A DNA stretch of 64,000 nt from Bin87 sp965204395 (GTDB taxonomy: Bacteria > Chloroflexota > Dehalococcoidia > Lucifugimonadales > UBA3495). Position numbers and translations under genes: made by a program. Shown piece by piece: positions 33,077 to 42,735 of the stretch. The notes under the pieces were generated by a model that worked only from the letters and a program-made list of their open reading frames with translations, searched no databases and was not told the DNA's origin. The stretch covers positions 1,798,001 through 1,862,000 of the forward strand of contig OZ241987.1 of the NCBI GenBank assembly GCA_965204395.1, given 5' to 3'. Position 1 is the first letter of the stretch. Every line of letters starts with the position of its first letter.

Positions 33077-34102
33077 ATGACCACAGTGCAGGACATACCC
33101 GAGGTAAAGCTCCTCGAATACCGGATGACCCTGGGCATGACCACCATGGAGGGGCGGGGTTTCTACGCGCCCACCGACGTTGGCATCGCCGAGGACGGGC
33201 GGATGTACGTCGCCAACCGTTCGCTGGAGAACGTGACCCGGGGCGTGCGCGTCACCATGTGCGACATCGACAGCGAGTACTATGGGACGTTCGCGTCGTA
33301 TGGACAGTCGCCGGGGCAGTTCGTCTGGCCGTCGGCGTGCAACCTGGACAGCCGGGGCCGCGTGTACGTGAGCGACGAGGCGACCCACCGCATTTCGGTG
33401 TTCGACCGGGAGGGCGCGCTGCTGTCCACCTGGGGCGAGCACGGGGACGGCGAGGGACAACTGGACACGCCGTCGGGCCTGGCGTTCGACGCCGACGACA
33501 ACGTGTACGTCGCCGACACCTACAACCACCGGGTGCAGAAGTTCACCGACGACGGCCGGTTCCTGCTGGCCTTCGGTTCCGAGGGTAGCGGCGACGGCGA
33601 GTTCAGCCTGCCGTGGGGCATCACCGTGGGCGCGGACGGCTGCGTGTACGTGGCCGACTGGGGCAACGACCGCATCCAGAAGTTCGCGGCAGACGGGGCG
33701 CACCTGGCATCCTTTGGGACGTCGGGGCGCGGCGACGGCGAGTTTCACCGGCCGGCCGGCGTGGCGGTGGACGCCAACGGGTACATCTACGTGGCCGACT
33801 GGGGCAACGAGCGGGTGCAGATCCTCAATCCCGACGGCGGCTTCGTGCAGAAGCTGAGGGGCGAGGCCACCCTGTCGGCGTGGGCCGCCAACTTCCTGGC
33901 CATCAACGTGGAGGAGGGCGACGCCCGCTCACGCGCCAACCTGGAACCCGAGATCGAGTATTTCGTGGACGACCCCCACGAGGAATCGTCCCACATCGAA
34001 AAGTATTTCTGGTCGCCCGTGTCGGTCAAGTTGGACCGCGACGGCAACCTGTACGTAACCGAGAGCAACCGGCACCGCATCCAGGTGTACCAACCAGCAT
34101 AA
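33077..34102 (+). CDS. NHL-repeat beta-propeller protein
   Basis: A 341-residue protein built of at least five NHL repeats, each with the form VYVADTYNHRVQKFTDDG (residues about 30-270) and a last one, LYVTESNRHRIQVYQP, at the C-terminus. No signal peptide. NHL propellers bind proteins, RNA or act as hydrolase/lyase folds. It lies between DUF1800 and DUF1501 with small gaps, all on the same strand, so a shared function is likely. Confidence 0.9.
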   Translation: MTTVQDIPEVKLLEYRMTLGMTTMEGRGFYAPTDVGIAEDGRMYVANRSLENVTRGVRVTMCDIDSEYYGTFASYGQSPGQFVWPSACNLDSRGRVYVSDEATHRISVFDREGALLSTWGEHGDGEGQLDTPSGLAFDADDNVYVADTYNHRVQKFTDDGRFLLAFGSEGSGDGEFSLPWGITVGADGCVYVADWGNDRIQKFAADGAHLASFGTSGRGDGEFHRPAGVAVDANGYIYVADWGNERVQILNPDGGFVQKLRGEATLSAWAANFLAINVEEGDARSRANLEPEIEYFVDDPHEESSHIEKYFWSPVSVKLDRDGNLYVTESNRHRIQVYQPA

Positions 34103-34188
34103 TCGCGAAACTCCCCCAAGTCCTGGCTCCTTTAATATAGAGTAAGGGTGAGGGCGAAAGTCCCAAGACGCAACAGGAGGATAGCCCG

Positions 34189-35316
34189 ATGACTTCCACC
34201 AATAGGGAAAGGTCGGTAGTGGTGATTGAACTGCAGGGCGGCAACGATGCCCTGAACACGGTGATCCCCTACAACAACCCGCTGTACTACGACTTCCGCA
34301 GCAACGTGGGCATCCCCGAGGGCGAGGTGCTGCACCTGGACGGCGAGGTGGGCTTCAACCCCAACCTGGCGCCCATCAAGCACCTGTGGGACCAGGGGAA
34401 CATCGCGGTGATCAACGGCATCGGCTACCCCAACCCCAACCGGTCGCACTTCCGGTCGCGGGACGTGTGGTACACCGCCGAGTCGGAGAAGATCGGCGCG
34501 GAGGGCTGGCTGGGCGCGGCCATCCGCGACCTGGACGCCCGGGGCGAGAACGTGCTGACGGGCGTGAACTTCGGGCGCGGCCTCCCCCGGGCCATGGTGT
34601 GCAAGGGCGTGCCCGTGGCGTCCGTCGCCAACCTGGAGACTTACGGCCTGATGCCCGACATCCAGGACGAGAAGTCGCGGCAGTACGCGCTGGAGGCGTT
34701 CAGCCGGATCTACGGGCCCACGGAGACCAAGGACATCGTGGCGCAGGTGCTGTCGGAGACGGGCTCCAACGCGCTGAAGGGCGCCGACCGGCTGCGCTCC
34801 GCGCCGGACGTGTACTCGTCATCCGTGGAGTACGCGGACACGCCGATCAGCCAGTCGCTGCGGAACATGGCGCAGGTGATGTCGGCGGACCTGGGCACGC
34901 GCATCTACTACACCATGCACGGCAGTTTCGACACGCACAGCAACGAGATTCCCGCCCACGCCAAGCTGTGGACCGACGTGTCCACCGCCATCGCCGACTT
35001 TACCAGCGACCTGGACGAGCACGGGATGCTGGACGACACGCTGATCCTGGTGTTCTCGGAGTTCGGGCGGCGCATCCGGGACAACGGCACGGGCACGGAC
35101 CACGGCTCGGGCGGCGTGGCCTTCGTGATGGGCGGCTCGGTGAACGGGGGGCTGTACGGGGAGTACCCGTCGCTGCGCCCCGAGGACCACTCGGAGGGCG
35201 ACCTGCACTTCACCAACGACTTCAGGTCAACCTACGCGACGATCCTGAACCGCTGGCTGGAGCTGGACCCCAACCCGATTGTGCACGGGGACTACGAGCA
35301 GATGGCGTTCCTTTAA
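34189..35316 (+). CDS. DUF1501 family protein
   Basis: A 375-residue DUF1501 protein, related to alkaline phosphatase/sulfatase folds. Seen are VVVIELQGGNDALNTVIPYNN, PNRSHFRSRDVWYTA, MHGSFDTHSNE, LILVFSEFGRRIRDNGTGTDHGSGG, the family metal-site region, and a C-terminal LNRWLELDPNPI. The Tat signal many DUF1501 proteins have is absent. AGGAGG lies 8 bases before ATG. Last gene of the DUF1800-NHL-DUF1501 set. Confidence 0.92.
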   Translation: MTSTNRERSVVVIELQGGNDALNTVIPYNNPLYYDFRSNVGIPEGEVLHLDGEVGFNPNLAPIKHLWDQGNIAVINGIGYPNPNRSHFRSRDVWYTAESEKIGAEGWLGAAIRDLDARGENVLTGVNFGRGLPRAMVCKGVPVASVANLETYGLMPDIQDEKSRQYALEAFSRIYGPTETKDIVAQVLSETGSNALKGADRLRSAPDVYSSSVEYADTPISQSLRNMAQVMSADLGTRIYYTMHGSFDTHSNEIPAHAKLWTDVSTAIADFTSDLDEHGMLDDTLILVFSEFGRRIRDNGTGTDHGSGGVAFVMGGSVNGGLYGEYPSLRPEDHSEGDLHFTNDFRSTYATILNRWLELDPNPIVHGDYEQMAFL

Positions 35317-35368
35317 TATGTGGGGGGCGTCCTTCGACAGGCTCAGGACGAGCGGATCGGTTGTAGTA

Positions 35369-35397
35369 GTAGGGGCGGGTTTGAAACCCGCCCCTAC
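35369..35397. repeat. GTAGGGGC palindrome, copy
   Basis: Perfect 29-bp palindrome (GTAGGGGCGGGTTT, one base, AAACCCGCCCCTAC). Confidence 0.9.
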
Positions 35398-35424
35398 GTT
35401 CGTTATGACGGGCGTTCTTTTGAT

Positions 35425-35452
35425 GTAGGGGCGAATGATTATTCGCCCCTAC
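35425..35452. repeat. GTAGGGGC palindrome, AAT variant
   Basis: 28-bp palindrome GTAGGGGCGAAT/ATTCGCCCCTAC around TGAT-type centre; same arms, different core. Confidence 0.9.
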
Positions 35453-35637
35453 GTGGTGGCAGGGCCCTACGTTGGGGTCGTATTGCCATGCGGTGTGGGG
35501 GTTCGGTTTTTACAGGGATATACCCTCCAGAGGCGGAACCGCCAAGGGCGGACCAACTGGCCCGCGGCAGGATGCACAGGATGGGGTTCTGGGTTTTGTC
35601 CTTCGACAGGCTCAGGACGAGCGGATCGGAGTCGGTT

Positions 35638-35666
35638 GTAGGGGCGGGTTTCAAACCCGCCCCTGC
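35638..35666. repeat. GTAGGGGC palindrome, copy
   Basis: 29 bp; identical core to the copy inside the halogenase gene (GGGTTTCAAACCC), with one arm mismatch (CCCCTGC). Confidence 0.9.
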
Positions 35667-35782
35667 GATTAGTAGAGGATGTCCAAAAGCTCCCTCTCCC
35701 CTTGCGGGAGAGGGCTGGGGTGAGGGGGAATGGGGTGTCGCAGATCCGCCTCCGGTGGGAGGATGAAATCTCCATCACCATG

Positions 35783-35810
35783 TAGGGGTCAGGCATGCCT
35801 GACCCCTACG
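35783..35810. repeat. GTAGGGGT palindrome variant
   Basis: 28-bp palindrome GTAGGGGTCAGGCA/TGCCTGACCCCTAC; core as in the 23704 copy with compensating changes in both arms. Confidence 0.9.
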
Positions 35811-35990
35811 TTTGTTATCACGGGCGTTCCGCACCCCCGTATCAAGTGCGGGGCAGGCTCCAACCGTTTCACCCTCACCCTAACCCTCTCCCATCAAGGG
35901 AGAGGGGATTTTTTGGGCGGCGGGCGTTGGCGGTTTTTGAAAATTGTCCGAAATGATATGTCATCCGTAATACTCGCGTAATATTGCGCC

Positions 35991-35999
35991 TGCTATAAT
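35991..35999 (+). promoter_or_regulatory. Extended -10 promoter of the surface-protein cluster
   Basis: TGCTATAAT is a TGn-extended -10. The predicted leader before ATG 36341 is about 335 bases and contains no ORF of note. Confidence 0.5.
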
Positions 36000-36340
36000 T
36001 GCGCGGCAAGACTTGTAATCTATCCCGCCGTGACGCGCGGCCGGCCCTTCGACACGCTTCCGCCAGAGGCGGACTCCGCATCATTAGCGGACGGGGAGGG
36101 CCAGCCCTGGTTACGGCACCATCGCAAGGAGGTGGGAACACAAGAGGATATGTCTAAAGTCGCCCCCTGCCCGCCCGCGGGCAACACAATCGACTCCCCC
36201 GGATTCCGGCTCAAGGCCGCAGACGCGCCTTTGGCGTACCGGAATGACGGGTGGAGAACAGGCCCCGGAACCAACGGGCCGAGGGCGCGCCGAATCACAC
36301 CAATCACGCAAATGGCAATCTCACAAGGAGATTTTGTCAA

Positions 36341-39300
36341 ATGAGTAGAAAAACGAGAAAATTGATGTGGTCAGTGCCACTGATCGCGGCGGTAGCCGTG
36401 ATCGGCGCGCTGGCTGCTTTTGTGGCGCTGTCGCCCGGCGTCCTGTTCGCCGACGAGTTGCCCGGCGCGCCGCAAAACCTGAAGGTCGCGGCCGCTAGCG
36501 GCAATGATGGCCGGACCACCCTGGTCCTGAACTGGGAAGCGCCGGCCAGCGGCGCCCCCGACATGTACCGGATCGACGTCTCGAAGGACAATCAAAAATT
36601 CACGTTCCTGACCGAGGTCTCCGGTACCATGCTCACCCACGATCACGAAGTGCGTCCCCGAGGCGGGGACAGCATGGGGAAGGCGGGCTGGAAGCGGTAC
36701 TACCGCGTCTACGCCATGAACTCCCACGGGTACGGTGAAGTATCCTCGTCGGAATCGGCCACCACCAAGGCGCAGGCCGAGCCGGGCGAGGTCGGGAGCG
36801 TCACGTTCTCATCCACCGACCCGACTGTGATCAACGTGAATTGGGCGATGCCGGATGACGGCGGTTCCGACATCCTCGGTTACTGCATCAGGGTATGGCC
36901 TACCGATACCGAACCCATAGCTCCAGCAACTATTGCGCCCCTATCGAATGCCACCTGTTTGACGGCGTTCAGATTCGACGGGCCCGGCGGGAGCGCAGGC
37001 GATTACCGCAACGATGACCTTACCACCGCCAACGACGGCAACAACCAGCCAGGTAACGTCATCCGCACCGACGCCATGAAGACGGAGTACATGCACAAGA
37101 GTCTGCGCGCAGGGCAGAAGTGGTCCTACGAAGTGTATGCGTTCAACATGCACGGTCATTCCGAAACCTCGTCCGGCGTGGTGAACGGCACCGCGGCCGG
37201 TCCCAAGCGCCCCACGTATCCGGGTAGCCTGCTTGGGTTGCAGGATCACTCCCGAGCCAGCGATGGAACGATCGTTGCAGTCGCTGATCCCCTACCCACT
37301 CCCGCCGATGACGAAAATAACATCCGTCTTTACTGGACCGCGGCCAATGACGGTGGCCAGGACATCACCAGGTACGAGGTTCAGATTTCTGACACCCCAA
37401 ACCACTGGCCAAGCGAACAATTCCTTACATTTGATGACGCCAACGACGGTACTGTCGACTACGTACCTGCGTCCGCGACTCAAAGCAAGGATTTCGCCGG
37501 TGATGGCCCATTCACCGGTCAGTTGAACCCGGACCCAGTGGACACGACGGGTGATCAAGCCAACGTCGCGGTGGTTTGGGTTAGCACGAATTTTGGCGAC
37601 CCGGGACCGACAGCTACCGAGCTTGGTAAGCCATACCAGTTGGAGCACACCTATACCGGCTCGGATGCGGACCGCGACGACACCAACGCTCGCACCTACG
37701 CAACGAAGCTGTATTACCGGGTCAGGACAGTAGCCGGTACTGGCTCCAGCGAGATGATGAGCCCGTGGAGCCGTGGCAAGAGCGTAAGCGTCAAGAACGT
37801 TGTCGGCACTGACTCCGACGGTAACCAATTACCCATTTTCGTCCCACCGGTCGCTGCGCCGATGCTGGACGCCGATGCCAATGATGGACTGGCGAATAGT
37901 TCGGATACCTCGCTGGACAGCGACGACGAAAACGGAAGCACCGGCGGCGGCACCACCACCGCAGACGACGACCTGACCCCGCGTGAGATCAAGCTCACGA
38001 TTTCCAGCACGGTAGCCGGAGCCGACTCCTATCGCGTTGACACGTCTGACGACGATGGAGCGACGTGGACCACGTCCCACGAGTTCACGCTGCCCATCAA
38101 CAAGGATGACTATGACCACCGGGGCCTGAAACCGGAGGAACAACTGACCTTCCGTTTCTTCGCGAAGGACGGGTCTGTTCTGGGGCTGGCCTCCAATGTC
38201 GTGACTGACGCCGCCGGCAACACGGACCAGCCCGGTGACGTGCGGAACCTGGTGGCCGCCCGGCACAGCACTGATGGCGCAGGGAAGATCAACCTGTCGT
38301 GGGATCCTCCCGCAAAGAACGGCGGGGCCGACATCGAGCAGTACTGCATCGTGGTAAATCTGCTTGGGGAGAACGACGCTGTTGGCGCCAACCCAGACAC
38401 GCGGAACAGCATATTCACGAGCAACTATGCCGCTGGCGCTGACGGCGGCGGTACGGATGCAATAACGGCCAACTGCACCAGGCTGGGAGCCTCTGACGCC
38501 AAGGAGAAGAACGGCGTCATGACCATCTCCGTCAGCGGAGATGCCAACGTGTACCAGGTGGACCATGACACCACAATGGTGACGTTCACCGGCCTGGAAC
38601 AGGAGACCCGTTGGCAGTTCGAAGTCTTTGCGCTCAACAAAGCCAGTGACACGGATGTTGACAACGACGGCAGTCCAGCCGACGACGCAACTGCCGATGC
38701 TGATGAGGACGGCGGTCGCCACGCGCTGTCGGGAGGCAGCGACAAGAAGAAGGCCGGAACCGGCTCGGCTACGGTGCCCATGGCTCCCATGCGCCTGACC
38801 GCGCAGCTGGCGCGGGACACCGACCCGGACGCCATCGCCGGAGGCATTGGCAACCAGGGAGTTCTCATCCTCTGGAACCCGCCGAAGGATCCCGTCGGAG
38901 CGAAGGTGCTCTCCTACCAGATCGAACGAAAGATCGATGATGGGGAATTCGAAACCGAAGTGGCGACGCATCCCGTTGGCCTCACCCACTGGGTGGACAC
39001 CGACGAATTGGGAGCGGATGAAACCCGGGCCTACCGGGTGAGCGCCACCAACGCGGTCGACACCGGCACGGAAATGGCCACGGTCATGATTCCGTACCCC
39101 GACACGCACACGCACAACGCTCCCGTGCTCAGCGCCATTGGCAATCAGACGGTAGAGGTGGACGGCACCACCACGGTGGACCTCAGCGCCACCGACGCCG
39201 ACGGCCACGACGTGACCTTCACGGCAATGTCCAGCGACGAATCTATTGCGACCGTCACTGAGCACGGTGACCACATAGACATCGCAGGCGTTGCGCCCGG

Positions 39301-39673
39301 CGAGGCAACCATCACGGTAACCGCCACGGACACCGAAGGCCTGACCGACACCGAAACCTTCATGGTGACGGTGACAGCGGCCGAACTGGGCGATCCGTCC
39401 AACGTGATGGCCAGCCATACCGGACTCGAGGCGACAGTCACGTGGGATGGCGGCGAGAACGCCGACACGTTCTATGTTGCGATGATCAGGCGAGATGCCG
39501 ACGGCAATTGGGACATTGACAACGCAGTGTACGACGCTGCCCCGAGCGGTAGTCCTTTCACTGTGAACATGGCGACCCGGCCGGCCGGCACCTACCACGT
39601 CTTCGTGATCGCAGGTTCGGCTGAAGCCGGATGGTCCAACTGGGTTTCCGGTTCGTTGGAATACGCGCCCTAG
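36341..39673 (+). CDS. Giant secreted fibronectin type III / Ig-like surface protein
   Basis: A 1110-residue exported protein. It starts MSRKTRKLMWSVPLIAAVAV, a signal segment of about 45 residues, then at least five FN3-type modules (for example LVLNWEAPASGAPDMYRID; INLSWDPPAKNGGADIEQY; VLILWNPPKDPVGAKVLSYQ), an Ig-like BIG2/cadherin-like module (APVLSAIGNQTVEVDGTTTV; ATITVTATDTEG) and a last FN3-like piece (ATVTWDGGENADTFYVAMI). Asp-rich linkers (DDENGSTGGGTTTADDDL) may bind Ca2+. No LPxTG or C-terminal anchor. ATG 36341 follows AAGGAG by 10 bases. Likely adhesion or matrix protein; precise role unknown. Confidence 0.88.
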   Translation: MSRKTRKLMWSVPLIAAVAVIGALAAFVALSPGVLFADELPGAPQNLKVAAASGNDGRTTLVLNWEAPASGAPDMYRIDVSKDNQKFTFLTEVSGTMLTHDHEVRPRGGDSMGKAGWKRYYRVYAMNSHGYGEVSSSESATTKAQAEPGEVGSVTFSSTDPTVINVNWAMPDDGGSDILGYCIRVWPTDTEPIAPATIAPLSNATCLTAFRFDGPGGSAGDYRNDDLTTANDGNNQPGNVIRTDAMKTEYMHKSLRAGQKWSYEVYAFNMHGHSETSSGVVNGTAAGPKRPTYPGSLLGLQDHSRASDGTIVAVADPLPTPADDENNIRLYWTAANDGGQDITRYEVQISDTPNHWPSEQFLTFDDANDGTVDYVPASATQSKDFAGDGPFTGQLNPDPVDTTGDQANVAVVWVSTNFGDPGPTATELGKPYQLEHTYTGSDADRDDTNARTYATKLYYRVRTVAGTGSSEMMSPWSRGKSVSVKNVVGTDSDGNQLPIFVPPVAAPMLDADANDGLANSSDTSLDSDDENGSTGGGTTTADDDLTPREIKLTISSTVAGADSYRVDTSDDDGATWTTSHEFTLPINKDDYDHRGLKPEEQLTFRFFAKDGSVLGLASNVVTDAAGNTDQPGDVRNLVAARHSTDGAGKINLSWDPPAKNGGADIEQYCIVVNLLGENDAVGANPDTRNSIFTSNYAAGADGGGTDAITANCTRLGASDAKEKNGVMTISVSGDANVYQVDHDTTMVTFTGLEQETRWQFEVFALNKASDTDVDNDGSPADDATADADEDGGRHALSGGSDKKKAGTGSATVPMAPMRLTAQLARDTDPDAIAGGIGNQGVLILWNPPKDPVGAKVLSYQIERKIDDGEFETEVATHPVGLTHWVDTDELGADETRAYRVSATNAVDTGTEMATVMIPYPDTHTHNAPVLSAIGNQTVEVDGTTTVDLSATDADGHDVTFTAMSSDESIATVTEHGDHIDIAGVAPGEATITVTATDTEGLTDTETFMVTVTAAELGDPSNVMASHTGLEATVTWDGGENADTFYVAMIRRDADGNWDIDNAVYDAAPSGSPFTVNMATRPAGTYHVFVIAGSAEAGWSNWVSGSLEYAP

Positions 39674-39788
39674 CGTGGTCCAGTGACTGGGATTAGCGAA
39701 ACAGTTTCCGGAACGCTTGGAAACAGCAATGCTCGACCGGGCGTTCCGGGGATATCAACCGACAATCTCGAAGAGGAGATTCAGTCAA

Positions 39789-42620
39789 ATGAGTAACAAA
39801 ACCAGAAAGCGCATCTGGCCGGTGTCGGTGGTTGCCGTCATCGGCATGGTTGCCATCTTGGCAGCGCTTGCGGTCACGGCGATGATGCCAGGCGCCTCCC
39901 AGGCGCAGGGAGCGCCGCCGCCGGTCGCTGGGCCCTCTAACCTGCAGGCAACTGCTGACAGCCGTACCGAAATCAGCCTGAGCTGGAGCAGCGGTTTGGG
40001 TCAAGCCACCTACGAATTGCAGCGCGTGGAAGGCGCCGACCCCGCCGGCTTTGCGACTATCGCCGACGACATCACGGGCACCACGTACATGGACAGCGGC
40101 CTCACCGCCGGCACCCAGTACTCATACCGCGTTCGCGGCGTGAGCGCCGGCGGCGAGTCGCCGTGGTCGAACACGGTCATGGCCATGACGGAGGCCCTCC
40201 CGCCGGTCACTGAGACCGAAGCCGTCTCCGTCAGTGGCTGGAGCAGCTCTTCCAACGGTTCCGACGACCTGACCATCAACGTCAATGACGCCGGCGCCCT
40301 GGGAGTTGACGACTCCATAATCCTGGTGCTGGAAGACGACTTCGCCGTGCCGGACAGCATCCCCAACGGCGTCGTGTTCTTCAGGCAGGCCGGTAGCCCC
40401 AGCCACGGAGCCCGGACCTACGCCAGCGTCTCCATCGACAGCGAGGACGACGGCCATGCGGGCGACGACGCCCACACCATCCGGATCTACGTGCCGGACA
40501 TGGACCCGGCCGACAACCTGGTGGCCGGACTGGCCGATAGCCCGTTCGGCATCGTCATCCCCAAGCAGGCTGGCATCAAGAACCCCGGCGACGCCAAGGA
40601 CGGCGGATTTAAGGTCGGTTACCAGATTCTGACCGGTGATCGCACCAGCTACGATGACGCAAGTACCATGGCTCTTGACAATGTCGTGGTGAAAGCCAAG
40701 GTCAGCCTGGACGACGAAAACAACAAGCGCGGCTACGAGTTGTCCATCAGCGGAACCGGCTTCAACAAGGACAGCAGCGCCACCGCCTACGTGGCTCATG
40801 CCAGCGCCGTCATGGCGTACTGGGATACGCTGGACTGCGACGCAATGAACGCCCTGGTCGGCTCTAGCGACACCATGGGCATGGGCTACTGCCAAATGTG
40901 GGCCGGCTTGGACGAAGATCAGCAAGCCCGCGTCGCCGGCGAGGCCATCGGCCAGAACCGGGGCGGCGTGCGCGAGTCCATCGGCTCCGGCACCGTTGGT
41001 GACGACTACAAGGTAGTCATCATGGCTGAGGTGACGGGCGGTTCCAAGGGCGACTTCGTTGCCGGCAACAACAACTACATCGGCATACTGGACGACAACT
41101 CGCCGACCCGGCGCTACTCGCCATCGGCCAAGTTGTTTGACCTACAGCACTCAATCGCCGTGGAGCCCAGTGATGTGGCCTCCGGCGAAGAGGTAACCGT
41201 CAAGCTGCGGGACTATGCCGGCAACTACATGGTGTCGAACGTTTCGCTCGACGGCAAGAGGAATTCCGATGCCGGCCATTTCGACATCACGCCCAACAAG
41301 GGCGGGACCAACCCGACGGAAGTAACTTTCGATATGCCGGGCGGCGTGTCCGGTGCGGTTGAAGTGGCCGTGGTAGTCGCGCGTCCTGCTGGCGACGCCA
41401 GCAAGGCTCCCAGCGACAAGACGGCGACCATCACGGTGAACCCGTCCAGTCTGGACCTGAGTCAGTCGGAAGTGGCGCCCAACGCGAGCGTTATCATCTC
41501 CGGCAGCGGCTTCAACGAAGGCAAGATGATCGCCGTCGAAAATATCACGATTGACGACGAGCGACTGGTTGTGGACGATGCCGGTACGGTGTCGTGCGCC
41601 AAAGACATCAGTGACAGTGGCGAATGCGTCCAGGTGACCAGTTCCGGCGAGTTCACCGCGACGGTTCGGGTCTGGACGCACAGGGATTCCAATGCGAACC
41701 CGGCGCTGGACGATGACGAGTTCACCATCAAGGTCAAGGATGAAGATGGATTCGAGGGCAAAGCCAAGATTACGATCAAGTCAGCCACGGTAAAGGTGAC
41801 GCCGGAGACGGCCAGCCCCCGGGACTTCATTGTGATCAGCGGCGAGAACTGGCCCATCAGCACTCCCGAGCTGGACAACTCGGTGACCATAGAGATTGAC
41901 AATCGTATGCGTCAGGCTGATGTGGACAGCACCGGCCGCTTCCGGTACGAGTACCAGTTGCGGGCCAATATCGGGATCGGCGACGAGCACGACGTCACGG
42001 TGACCTACAAGGATCCGCAGATAGTGGACGGTAGTGCCCGTGACGACATTGAAGAGGAAACCACCTTCAGCGTCGTCGAGGCCGACATCAGCGTGAATCC
42101 GGCGGCGGCGGCTCCCGGTCAGACCATCTCCGTCTCAATCGGCGGGATGCGCCCTTACACGCTGATCGATGAGATCCGTATCGGCCGGGTGAGTCTCCTG
42201 GGTAACCAGAGCGTGACCACCGATCGCGAGGGCGATGCCATGGTGTCTGACATCACCGTCCCGTACCTGGACCCGGGCCATTACCCGGTGACGGTGCAGG
42301 TTGGCAACGATACCCGCGTGGTCGAGTTCGAGATGTTGGCCGAGGCTACGGTACCCGGCGTGGCGGCTGAGCTGCCTGGTGCGGTTTCCGACCTGGGCGA
42401 CAATTTGGAAGCTATCTTCCACTTCAACAACGTCACCAAGGCGTGGACCTTCTACGACCCGCGTCCCGAGTTCGCCGACCTCAACACGTTGACCGAACTC
42501 CACGGCGGCCAGCCCTACTGGGTCCTGGTCAAAGATAGCCAGGATGACGTGGACTGGAACGGCCGCCTGATTAACTTCACCTGCGCCGGCGGCGACTGCT
42601 GGAACCTGGAAATCTGGTAA
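39789..42620 (+). CDS. Giant secreted protein with FN3 and IPT/Ig-like domains
   Basis: A 943-residue exported protein. The leader (GAGGAG, ten bases, ATGAGTAACAAAACC) and start MSNKTRKRIWPVSVVAVIG closely match the previous gene, so the two are paralogous at their 5' ends. One FN3 module (residues about 45-135: ISLSWSSGLGQATYELQRV) is followed by several Ig/IPT-like modules (ELSISGTGFNKDSSATAYV; VIISGSGFNEGKMIAVENI; FIVISGENWPISTPEL; ISVSIGGMRPYTLIDEIRIG). It ends in a domain with WTFYDPRPEFADLNTLTELH and GQPYWVLVKD, a common C-terminal unit of Chloroflexota surface proteins. No membrane anchor. Confidence 0.88.
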   Translation: MSNKTRKRIWPVSVVAVIGMVAILAALAVTAMMPGASQAQGAPPPVAGPSNLQATADSRTEISLSWSSGLGQATYELQRVEGADPAGFATIADDITGTTYMDSGLTAGTQYSYRVRGVSAGGESPWSNTVMAMTEALPPVTETEAVSVSGWSSSSNGSDDLTINVNDAGALGVDDSIILVLEDDFAVPDSIPNGVVFFRQAGSPSHGARTYASVSIDSEDDGHAGDDAHTIRIYVPDMDPADNLVAGLADSPFGIVIPKQAGIKNPGDAKDGGFKVGYQILTGDRTSYDDASTMALDNVVVKAKVSLDDENNKRGYELSISGTGFNKDSSATAYVAHASAVMAYWDTLDCDAMNALVGSSDTMGMGYCQMWAGLDEDQQARVAGEAIGQNRGGVRESIGSGTVGDDYKVVIMAEVTGGSKGDFVAGNNNYIGILDDNSPTRRYSPSAKLFDLQHSIAVEPSDVASGEEVTVKLRDYAGNYMVSNVSLDGKRNSDAGHFDITPNKGGTNPTEVTFDMPGGVSGAVEVAVVVARPAGDASKAPSDKTATITVNPSSLDLSQSEVAPNASVIISGSGFNEGKMIAVENITIDDERLVVDDAGTVSCAKDISDSGECVQVTSSGEFTATVRVWTHRDSNANPALDDDEFTIKVKDEDGFEGKAKITIKSATVKVTPETASPRDFIVISGENWPISTPELDNSVTIEIDNRMRQADVDSTGRFRYEYQLRANIGIGDEHDVTVTYKDPQIVDGSARDDIEEETTFSVVEADISVNPAAAAPGQTISVSIGGMRPYTLIDEIRIGRVSLLGNQSVTTDREGDAMVSDITVPYLDPGHYPVTVQVGNDTRVVEFEMLAEATVPGVAAELPGAVSDLGDNLEAIFHFNNVTKAWTFYDPRPEFADLNTLTELHGGQPYWVLVKDSQDDVDWNGRLINFTCAGGDCWNLEIW

Positions 42621-42735
42621 GCGTCAAGCAGCGTATATCGGACAGGAAGAAGCAGTCACAGGGAAAGAGTACCCTCGCTCCGGAACCGCAAGGCGAAGGG
42701 GCGAGGGGCAACCCACCAAGCAGGAGTGAAGTGAT

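Larger units (their letters stand above)
35317..36340. repeat. Repeat-rich intergenic region (1 kb)
   Basis: No real gene. The region strings together palindromes and REP-like pieces: TTCGACAGGCTCAGGACGAG (35333, 35602); GTAGGGGC palindromes at 35369-35397, 35425-35452, 35638-35666 and 35783-35810; CCCTCTCC/GGGAGAGG pairs near 35690-35730 and 35885-35910; GGCGGA/TCCGCC words. ORFs across it are made of these repeats. An extended -10 at 35991-35999 ends it; the next gene starts at 36341. Confidence 0.85.

Noticed and set aside
35320..35766. A 148-codon ORF in the repeat-rich gap
   Set aside because: Its peptide is a string of translated palindromes and REP pieces (RGGFETRPY, LRQAQDERIG).
37829..39598. 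Long minus-strand ORF across the FN3 gene
   Set aside because: Antisense shadow; the plus strand has FN3 motifs, a signal peptide and a Shine-Dalgarno.
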